This document shows, piece after piece, positions 7,655 to 14,993 of a DNA stretch of 64,000 nucleotides. Made by a program: the position numbers and the translations under genes. How positions within the stretch are numbered: position 1 is the stretch's first letter; every line of letters begins with the position of its first letter. Under the pieces are notes generated by a model, which made no database searches, was not told the origin of the DNA, and saw only the letters and a program-made list of their open reading frames with translations. This stretch comes from Endoryza sp044226045 (GTDB lineage: Bacteria; Bacteroidota; Bacteroidia; Chitinophagales; Chitinophagaceae), in NCBI GenBank assembly GCA_044226045.1, contig JBGAHR010000017.1, positions 14,025-78,024 on the forward strand, written 5' to 3'.

Positions 7655-9463
7655 CTATTTACAATCCATTTTTATGGAAGGATAGTACATGTCTTCTCCA
7701 TACACTGCTTCATACAAGTCATGCGGAATAACATCCAGTATCAGATGCATGAGATTAGCTTCGGGGAGTTGGGTATTTCCGTTGTACAACCAGTATGCGA
7801 TATCAAAGCTTCCCTGGTTCTCGCCAGTAGTGATCAATTCATCGAAATCAAACACGCACTGGCATCCTTTATTGTCTCCCGAACCCCTGAATGAGTCATT
7901 AATACCATGATAATACCAGGACTTCACTCCTTCTTTGACCCAGCTTTTTCCGTTGCAGTCACGCCCTGATTCATTGGGTTCTTTGGAAGTGCAAAGGTTA
8001 AAGAGATTCCTGTTTTTATGCTCCCTGAATTTCATCGTGAAGATCACAATTTTAAGATCCCCTCTGTTGTCGCTGGTTTTCGTGTCATTGAGGTCGAGCA
8101 TTAATTCACCATCTTCCGGAGATAGAAAATAGGTACCCGGGATATAGTTAATGGAAAAGAAAGGCTTTTGAACCGAGCTTCCGTAGTCGGGTGTAACACC
8201 CGCGACATTATATTTCATGCCTACATCACTGAATATCCTTTGACAGGGTAATATGTTATCGCCCACCAGCGCCACCAGGCTTGCGTGCCGGTAGCCACCG
8301 TACTTGTTGTACATATTTCCCACAATGCTGGAAGACAGCAGGCCGGCGCCATTGGCATTTCCTACCCACTCACCCGCCACGTATTCGCCCTGTACCAGGA
8401 TAAACACATATTCATTCTGCTCCAGTTTGATGTTTGTTTCATAGGGACCCTGGCCACTTGTTCTCAGGGTAAATTCATAACGCTTAAACAGGTCTTTGGG
8501 TGATTGATACAGATCCGCCATTAATTCAGAACCGAAATCATAGTAGTCGCTGTGCTGCAGCAGGGGTTGCTGCGGGAGGGGTACATTAAAAAATCCTTTG
8601 AAGGAATTTTGCGTAAAAGCCTGGTGCCAGGCATTTCTGCGTAAAGTGATCACATCATCGGCGGTAAATATGGGTTTCAGATTAAAGTACTCTTTCATTC
8701 GTGGGTTGTCCTCGTAAAATGTATTGTTGAGATCAACAATAGAAAAAGGATTGGAAGCGAGACGCGACAAGATAGCTGCCGGGCAGGCCCTGACAGAAGC
8801 AACATCAGCAAGCGTAGCATTCATGGATCGGTTAAAGACCTGGTCAGTGGCCAGGAAGTCTTTGATCAATATGCTTCCCTGTGTAATTCGCTTATCGTAA
8901 CGGTTGTTAAAGGCATAGTTGATTGCCCTGGGCAAATCATATTTTACATGAGCTACAATGGCCGATCCCAGTACATAGGCAACTCTTGTGCAAAACAGGT
9001 TTGACTGTGCATCGTCCGATTCAGCGTAACGGAAATGCTCCTGCCAATGAGGCTCTACCTGGTCGGTTAATCCATTATCCCAGTTGACCCGGTTCACCCG
9101 ATAGGCATCAAAGAATGCCATCATCTGTTTTAGTTTCTCAATAGGATAGGCAAAAGAGCCTGCCGCTATTGCTTTCATCTCGATGATAGTAGTGTGATAG
9201 TAGGCTGTAGGAAAAAGATTGATCATATCCCCTTTCTCCAGGAATTTTTGCCGGTAATTATGAAGTTCCCAGACCATGGCCACCATGGTATAATAATGTT
9301 TCTTTAACTCGGCCTTTTCAGCAGGGCTCACGGCCTTTGCCAGCAACCGATCTATTTTTTTCAATGGCATGAGATCGGCATATTCCGGATCTACACCAAT
9401 CTGCGCATACAGACCAGGTGTTAAGAGGCAAAGGAGCAAACAGCAGTGAATTCCCTTTTTCAT
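7655..9463 (-). CDS. Large secreted protein of unknown function, last gene of the kinase/AAA+/FHA/PP2C operon
   Basis: This 602-residue protein has a signal peptide (CCLLLCLLTPGLYAQ). The N-terminal third contains a helical region with FPTAYYHTTIIEMKAIAAG and a VEPHWQEHFRYAE segment that recalls DUF5995-type helical proteins. This similarity is weak and unproven. The remainder contains beta-rich text, several cysteines (for example the CTSKEPNESGRDCNGKSW region and KGCQCVFDFDEL) and no catalytic motif that I recognise. It starts 13 bp after the PP2C stop on the same strand, so it is probably translated from the same mRNA as the phosphorylation machinery. It could be the exported client or sensor of that system, which is inference from position only. 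Confidence 0.7.
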   Translation of the reverse strand: MKKGIHCCLLLCLLTPGLYAQIGVDPEYADLMPLKKIDRLLAKAVSPAEKAELKKHYYTMVAMVWELHNYRQKFLEKGDMINLFPTAYYHTTIIEMKAIAAGSFAYPIEKLKQMMAFFDAYRVNRVNWDNGLTDQVEPHWQEHFRYAESDDAQSNLFCTRVAYVLGSAIVAHVKYDLPRAINYAFNNRYDKRITQGSILIKDFLATDQVFNRSMNATLADVASVRACPAAILSRLASNPFSIVDLNNTFYEDNPRMKEYFNLKPIFTADDVITLRRNAWHQAFTQNSFKGFFNVPLPQQPLLQHSDYYDFGSELMADLYQSPKDLFKRYEFTLRTSGQGPYETNIKLEQNEYVFILVQGEYVAGEWVGNANGAGLLSSSIVGNMYNKYGGYRHASLVALVGDNILPCQRIFSDVGMKYNVAGVTPDYGSSVQKPFFSINYIPGTYFLSPEDGELMLDLNDTKTSDNRGDLKIVIFTMKFREHKNRNLFNLCTSKEPNESGRDCNGKSWVKEGVKSWYYHGINDSFRGSGDNKGCQCVFDFDELITTGENQGSFDIAYWLYNGNTQLPEANLMHLILDVIPHDLYEAVYGEDMYYPSIKMDCK

Positions 9464-9476
9464 ACACGTTGGGTTT

Positions 9477-10214
9477 TCAGGTTTGTATTATCACACAGGA
9501 AATATTGTCTCTTCCTCCTTTTTGTTTGGCGAGATCAACGAGGTAGGCAGGTGTTGGATTGATGGTTAGCGCTTCTTCCAGCTCATCTTCAGAAAGCTCT
9601 CCACTCAGCCCGTCGGAACAGATCATCAATAGATCGCCAGGCTCGATCCGGGAAGTCAGGTTTTCAAAATCAAAGAAAATATCGTTTGCACCGCCGCCAA
9701 AACAATTCACCAGTTTGTTTGCATCACTTCCGGACCAATTCAGCAGTTTACCAACCGTATGATCCCTGGTGATCTGGTGAATATATTTTCCTCGCAAAGA
9801 GTACAAACGGCTGTCTCCGGCATGAACAAGGTATATCCGTTCACCCGCAACAAGAAGTCCTGTGAAAGTGCAACCCATCCCGGCCATCTCGGGATTGCTT
9901 TCCCCGAGTTTATTCAGATCGGCATGAATGTTTTTGATTTGTTTATCCAAACCGGCTTCCAGTTTATCGTCCGATTCAAACTCAAGAGAGCCGAGTTCAT
10001 TCTTTATCCTTCGCAGTACAAATTCGCTGGCTATTTCTCCCGCATTATGTCCGCCCATTCCGTCAGACACGGCAATCAGTCTTGCCATTTCACCATCCGG
10101 GTTCGTCATTTCGAAGGATCCGTCCCGTATAAACGAGTCATCAACCAGGATCATGTCTTCGTTATTTTTACGAATCATGCCGATATCACACAGAGCCTGG
10201 ATGGATCTGATCAT
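9477..10214 (-). CDS. PP2C-family serine/threonine protein phosphatase (PppA/PrpC-like)
   Basis: This 245-residue protein is the length of a minimal bacterial PP2C domain. Metal-binding motifs appear in order: NNEDMILVDD near residue 17, VSDGMGGHNAGE near 50, HAGDSRLYSL near 130, CSDGLSGELSEDE near 197 and the closing GGRDNISCV near 233. It should hydrolyse phosphoserine and phosphothreonine with Mn/Mg in the cytoplasm and oppose the Hanks-type kinase encoded at 14994-17861. Its ATG overlaps the stop codon of the FHA gene by four bases, so the reader (FHA) and eraser (phosphatase) are translationally coupled. Confidence 0.95.
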   Translation of the reverse strand: MIRSIQALCDIGMIRKNNEDMILVDDSFIRDGSFEMTNPDGEMARLIAVSDGMGGHNAGEIASEFVLRRIKNELGSLEFESDDKLEAGLDKQIKNIHADLNKLGESNPEMAGMGCTFTGLLVAGERIYLVHAGDSRLYSLRGKYIHQITRDHTVGKLLNWSGSDANKLVNCFGGGANDIFFDFENLTSRIEPGDLLMICSDGLSGELSEDELEEALTINPTPAYLVDLAKQKGGRDNISCVIIQT

Positions 10215-10780
10215 ATTCGTTGAGTTGAATTACCCGATAATGATTCCACTCTGATGGCAAATTCCACGTTGGCCACCAGCAAAAAAGATTTATCAGCGAG
10301 CACCATTTCTGTATGGGGATTGACGGCCGGAACAGTAGACCATGCATTGTTGAGCGAATGATATTTGGTTTTGTTTGTAGAGCCAAGGTCTTTGAAAGTC
10401 CAGCCCTTCCAGGGGTCGTACAGGAATTGAATATGTTTACCGGATATCGCGGACAGATGACCGATTCGGTTCGCATAAGGTCCGGTGTTTCTGCCGAGAA
10501 TGCTGTCGTTTTCAATTTCAAGGCGAAGGCCCAAAGAATCGTTCACCAGTGTTAATTTGGGTACCACCGGTGTTACAGCAGGTGTCGCGGGTGTGTTAAC
10601 GACAGGCGGCTGCTCATTCGTAAGGGATCTGGCCGCCAGTAGTTTTCCGCCGTCTTCTTCACACCACTGTCCCTGTCCCGGTTGCTTGCAGGTTTCACAC
10701 AAAAAAATCTCCTTTCCGCATTGATCGCAGTAAAAGGAGTCGTCCTCAATTCCCGATTTGCAATAGGCGCATGAAATCAT
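10211..10780 (-). CDS. Zinc-ribbon and FHA-domain protein (phosphothreonine reader)
   Basis: This is a 189-residue protein when started at ATG 10780 (MISCAYCKSG). An upstream in-frame ATG at 10864 would overlap the previous gene by about 70 bp and is less likely. Residues 1-55 contain paired cysteines (CAYCKSG, CDQCGKE, CETCKQPGQGQWC) that make one or two zinc ribbons. The C-terminal FHA domain (about 85-189) is identified by LILGRN-type text (DSILGRNTGPYANRIGHLSA, then SGKHIQF and DLGSTNKT). FHA domains bind phosphothreonine peptides, so this protein should read the mark placed by the kinase of the same operon. Neighbours: the AAA+ gene ends 14 bp upstream and the PP2C start overlaps its stop. 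Confidence 0.9.
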   Translation of the reverse strand: MISCAYCKSGIEDDSFYCDQCGKEIFLCETCKQPGQGQWCEEDGGKLLAARSLTNEQPPVVNTPATPAVTPVVPKLTLVNDSLGLRLEIENDSILGRNTGPYANRIGHLSAISGKHIQFLYDPWKGWTFKDLGSTNKTKYHSLNNAWSTVPAVNPHTEMVLADKSFLLVANVEFAIRVESLSGNSTQRI

Positions 10781-10794
10781 GGCTGTTCTGATTA

Positions 10795-13700
10795 TTAGTC
10801 GATAATATCCTCCCTGGTTAAAGTATTGATTCCTTCTTCGATATTCCGTCCTGACTGTTTCCATTCCTGTAACCGGCTGGCCTGCTTCTGCAGGCTTTTT
10901 TCAAAAATATTTCTCACGGTTCTTCCGTTGGCAAACTGGCTATCCCTGTTCTGATAGATCTCTTCAAAATAGGATCGGATGGCGGAACGATCATCGGTCG
11001 GAATTACCAGTTTTTTCTTCTGAACCATTCCTTCGAATATAGACATCAGTTCTTCCGGCTGATAATCCTCAAAGAAGATCTCTTTGGTGAAACGGGATGC
11101 GAGTCCTTCGTTGGCTGACACAAATCTTTCCATGGCATCGGTGTAGCCGGCTGCGATCACCATGAATTTTCCTTTGTCGTCTTCCATTCGCTTCAGGAGC
11201 GTGTCAATGGCTTCCTTTCCGAAATCATTGCCTGTAGTTCCTTCAGGCATCAGCGTATAGGCCTCATCTACAAAAAGAATTCCCCCCAGCGCCGAATCAA
11301 CCACCTCTGAAGTCTGCTTGGCAGTATGTCCAACGTATTGTCCAACCAGGTTTTTTCGATCCACTTCTACCAGTTGTCCTTTTGAAAGAAGTCCCATTTG
11401 CCTGAACAGGTTTGCAAGAATTCTTGCTACTGTCGTTTTGCCGGTACCCGGACGGCCCTTGAATAAAAAATGCAGGTTGATGGCTGTTTTATTGCCGCCC
11501 GCAGACGACCTCATCTTTTCTATTTCTATAAAATCGATCAGCGAACGGACTTCCTGTTTTACCCTTCCGAGGCCTGTAAGCTGGTTGAGCTCGGCCAGAA
11601 TTTCTTCGGTGCTTAATACCGGACCCTCGTCACGACCCGGCAGGTCATCCGATACGATAAGGGAGGGATCAACTGTTTCACCCTTTCGTTTGGCAGCCAC
11701 CAGGCGCTTTGACTGCCTTTGCAATATTTCCTCAAACTCATTTCTGACGGTTCGGGCATTGGCAAAGCGATTGTCCTTTTGCTGATAGATAGTTTCGAGA
11801 TGCCGGTATAATTTATTTTCAGCCGCAGGATCGAGTCTTAATCTGTCGGATTGAATCATGCTCTTCATGATCTCCATCAATTCGGCCGGTTGATAATCTT
11901 CGAAGACTATTTTTTGAGTGAAGCGGGAATCCAGGCCCGGGTTACTATCCAGGAATTGTTCCATTGGTCCTGTATAACCGGCGGCAATAACGATAAACTT
12001 ACCGCGGTCATCTTCCATTCTTTTTAAAAGAGTATCTATCGCCTCCTGGCCAGATCCGTTGGCTTTGTTTGATAAGGTGTAAGCCTCATCAATAAACAGC
12101 ACGCCGCCAATCGCCGAATCAATTACCTTGTTGGTCAATGGAGCGGTCTGGCCCACATAGGAAGAAACCAGGTCCTTGTCGGTTACCTCTATCAGTTGCC
12201 CTGTACTAAGCAATCCCAGCTGCTGAAATATGCTTCCCAGCATGCGGGCCACGGTTGTTTTGCCTGTGCCGGGGCTCCCTTTAAATACAAAATGAAGATT
12301 GAGCGATTTTGATTTGGCGCCACCGGCTGTTCTCATTTGCTCTGCTTCGAGGAAGTCCACCAGCCCTAAAATTTTTTCTTTAACCGCATGCAGGCCCGTG
12401 AGTGCGTTCAGGTTTTTCATCAGTTCTTCCACACTGAGGTTGTTGGCCGATTCGCCTCTCACCATAATATCTTCGGGAAGGATCAGCACAGGATCGGCCG
12501 TATTTCCTTTTCGTTTCTGCTCTACTATTCTCTTGGATTGCTGCTGAACAATTTTTTCAAATTCATTGCGAACAGTTCGTGCGTTGGCAAAACGCTTGTC
12601 CCGCGTACGGTGGATTCGATCAATATGTTTGATGATTCTTTCTTCGGCATCCTTTGTTACAGACAGGCCCGCGCGGGCAAACATCGACATCATAATCGTA
12701 TGCAGTTCTTCCACTCCATAATCCGCAAAGTTTATCTTTCGGGTGAACCTTGAATCTAATCCGGGATTGGCGTCCAGGAAATCCTGCATCAGGTCTGTAT
12801 AGCCTGCGGCGATGACAATAAATTTTCCCCGGTCGTCTTCCATTCTTTTGAGGAGGGTATCAACTGCTTCACTGCTGAAGCTGTTGTTGCCCGATCCCCC
12901 GGTTTTGGCCAGTGTGTACGCTTCATCGATGAACAGAACCCCTCCCATCGCGCTGTCGATGATCTTATTGGTTTGAGGGCCTGTCTGTCCAACAAAGCCT
13001 GCAACCAGGTCTTTATCGGTTACTTCAATTACGTCATCCTTGGGTAAAATCCCGAGGCCTTTAAATATGCGGGCCATCATTTTGGCAACGGTTGTTTTAC
13101 CCGTACCAGGGCTGCCGAGAAAAACACAATGGAGATTGACATCATTCTTTTTACCTCCGGCCTCGGCCCTCATCCGCTCGGCTTCCAGGAAATCAACCAG
13201 GTCGTAAATTTCTTTCTTCACTTCCTGCAGACCTGTTAATGCATTTAATTCTTCCAGCAGTTTATGGATGCCTTCGGCGCTGAGGTCGGCACTTTCCCCG
13301 GGAACGTCCTGCGCAATGAATTGAAAGGAGTAGTCCTGATCGGGTGCAGCCGCCAGTCTTTCAGCTCTGGCCAACTTCATACTCTCATACACGTTTCTGA
13401 CATCCCGGCCATTTCCAAAATCCTTTCCTCTTTTTTTATAGCGGTCGGTGAACAGATCGAGCAATCTTTTTTCGGCATCAGCATGCAGGGTAAATCCACC
13501 CTTTTTAACAAACAGCTTCATGATAGCCAGCAGCTGATCAGGTGTATAATCCGGTAAGTTGAAAAAATTATCTTTTACTCTCGACTTCATACCTGGGTTG
13601 GCGTTGATGAAGTTCATCATTTCCTTCGGGTAGCCGGCGGCGATCACAACAAATTTGCCCCGATCGTCTTCCATTCGTTTTAATAAAGTGTCGATAGCTT

Positions 13701-14988
13701 CCTGGCCGTATTTATCGTTCTCGTCCTGCTTAAGCGTATAAGCCTCATCTATCAGCAATACACCGCCCTGAGCCTCGTCTATTGCCTGCTGCACCAGCAG
13801 GGGCGTTTCTCCAATATATTTTCCAACCAGTTTGCTCCGGTCGGTATCTACAACATGTCCGGTTGTCAGAATGCCTGCAGAAGCGAATACTTCTCCCAGT
13901 TTTCTCGCGAGAGTGGTTTTACCTGTTCCGGGATTTCCGGTAAGGACGAGGTGAGTGCCCATCACTTCTTCTTTGCCGGTCGTTTGGGCATCTTTTTGCT
14001 GAATCTGTACCAATTCCACCATTCTCTTCAGAAAAGATTTCACTCCATCCATTCCAATAAAATCATCCAGTTCTGCCAGCACCTCCTGGGTAGATTTAAC
14101 TTCAAACAATTCGCCTGTGATATCTTCTTCCACGATGGTGGTTGGGTTTTGCGAAAACTGCGATCCGGTAAAATGGTTACTGAAAATGCGGTTCATCTCT
14201 TTGTTGACGAGAAAACCATTCTTGCCCAATTTCATCAGCTGTTCCGGGTCCTGCTGGTTTCTATAAAGAAATAACATTCGCTTCCTCAATTTTTTCAGCG
14301 CTTCCGGTTGAATGGTGAATTTCTTCTCTGCGATAAACCAGTTTGCCAGCTCTATCATCTGATCTACGTTCATGTCTGGCAGATATAGCTTCAATGAAAA
14401 CCGGTTGTTGACGTCCTGGTTGGCGTTGAGGTAATCACGGAATCCTTCCGGCCGGGCAGCCATTACTACAATGGGATCACCGTCTCGCTTTTCGAGTTCT
14501 GCATACAGCTTGTCAATGGGAATGGTCTGGCCGGGTTCATATCCCGAAGGAACCAGTTGATGCGCATTATCAATAAACAATATTCCACCTTTCGCACTGT
14601 CGAGGTTGGCCGTGAGGTTCTTCACAAAATCAGCAAAGCCCACCGCAGAAACGGTGTATGGTGTTGGCTTGCTGATGATGCCATTCATGAAAAATACTTT
14701 TGCAAGGGTGTCAGCCATTTTGGATTTACCACTGCCGCTGTTGCCAATCAGTACTGTTGAAAGATTCTTGAGATCGTAGGTAACACCTGCACTCTTCATG
14801 TTCTTGAAAGCCGTTATTTCCCGCTGCAGTATTTTCTTGATCTCATCGAAACCTGCGATGGTTGAAAATCCCGGATCCGTTTCCGGTGCCTGTGAACGAA
14901 CAGAACCAACGGATTTGATCTCGGTTCCGCACTTCTTGCAATACCTTGCTATAGGTCTGTTAACCGATTTACAGGATACACATTGCAT
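10795..14988 (-). CDS. Giant protein with N-terminal zinc ribbon and five tandem AAA+ modules (CbbX/SpoVK/EccA-like)
   Basis: This 1397-residue protein opens with a zinc ribbon (CVSCKSVNRPIARYCKKCG, residues 3-21). Five AAA+ modules follow at a spacing of about 275 residues, with Walker A motifs near residues 81 (GNSGSGKS), 349 (GNPGTGKT), 624 (GSPGTGKT), 904 (GSPGTGKT) and 1179 (GRPGTGKT). Modules 2-5 carry an intact Walker B (LLIDEAYTL/LFIDEAYTL), the AGY sensor-1 region, an arginine-finger-like SRF and the CbbX-type lid with FANARTVRN. Module 1 has FIDNAHQL in place of IDEAYTL, so its catalytic glutamate is replaced by Asn and it probably binds without hydrolysing ATP. CbbX, SpoVK and EccA usually have one module and form hexamers. 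Five in one chain resembles a dynein- or midasin-like pseudo-ring. It sits between the kinase (5 bp upstream) and the FHA gene (14 bp downstream). Confidence 0.93.
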   Translation of the reverse strand: MQCVSCKSVNRPIARYCKKCGTEIKSVGSVRSQAPETDPGFSTIAGFDEIKKILQREITAFKNMKSAGVTYDLKNLSTVLIGNSGSGKSKMADTLAKVFFMNGIISKPTPYTVSAVGFADFVKNLTANLDSAKGGILFIDNAHQLVPSGYEPGQTIPIDKLYAELEKRDGDPIVVMAARPEGFRDYLNANQDVNNRFSLKLYLPDMNVDQMIELANWFIAEKKFTIQPEALKKLRKRMLFLYRNQQDPEQLMKLGKNGFLVNKEMNRIFSNHFTGSQFSQNPTTIVEEDITGELFEVKSTQEVLAELDDFIGMDGVKSFLKRMVELVQIQQKDAQTTGKEEVMGTHLVLTGNPGTGKTTLARKLGEVFASAGILTTGHVVDTDRSKLVGKYIGETPLLVQQAIDEAQGGVLLIDEAYTLKQDENDKYGQEAIDTLLKRMEDDRGKFVVIAAGYPKEMMNFINANPGMKSRVKDNFFNLPDYTPDQLLAIMKLFVKKGGFTLHADAEKRLLDLFTDRYKKRGKDFGNGRDVRNVYESMKLARAERLAAAPDQDYSFQFIAQDVPGESADLSAEGIHKLLEELNALTGLQEVKKEIYDLVDFLEAERMRAEAGGKKNDVNLHCVFLGSPGTGKTTVAKMMARIFKGLGILPKDDVIEVTDKDLVAGFVGQTGPQTNKIIDSAMGGVLFIDEAYTLAKTGGSGNNSFSSEAVDTLLKRMEDDRGKFIVIAAGYTDLMQDFLDANPGLDSRFTRKINFADYGVEELHTIMMSMFARAGLSVTKDAEERIIKHIDRIHRTRDKRFANARTVRNEFEKIVQQQSKRIVEQKRKGNTADPVLILPEDIMVRGESANNLSVEELMKNLNALTGLHAVKEKILGLVDFLEAEQMRTAGGAKSKSLNLHFVFKGSPGTGKTTVARMLGSIFQQLGLLSTGQLIEVTDKDLVSSYVGQTAPLTNKVIDSAIGGVLFIDEAYTLSNKANGSGQEAIDTLLKRMEDDRGKFIVIAAGYTGPMEQFLDSNPGLDSRFTQKIVFEDYQPAELMEIMKSMIQSDRLRLDPAAENKLYRHLETIYQQKDNRFANARTVRNEFEEILQRQSKRLVAAKRKGETVDPSLIVSDDLPGRDEGPVLSTEEILAELNQLTGLGRVKQEVRSLIDFIEIEKMRSSAGGNKTAINLHFLFKGRPGTGKTTVARILANLFRQMGLLSKGQLVEVDRKNLVGQYVGHTAKQTSEVVDSALGGILFVDEAYTLMPEGTTGNDFGKEAIDTLLKRMEDDKGKFMVIAAGYTDAMERFVSANEGLASRFTKEIFFEDYQPEELMSIFEGMVQKKKLVIPTDDRSAIRSYFEEIYQNRDSQFANGRTVRNIFEKSLQKQASRLQEWKQSGRNIEEGINTLTREDIID

Positions 14989-14993
14989 AGATC

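Noticed and set aside
13264..13557. Plus-strand reading frames inside the AAA+ gene
   Set aside because: They are antisense shadows of the repetitive AAA+ coding sequence and show no family similarity.
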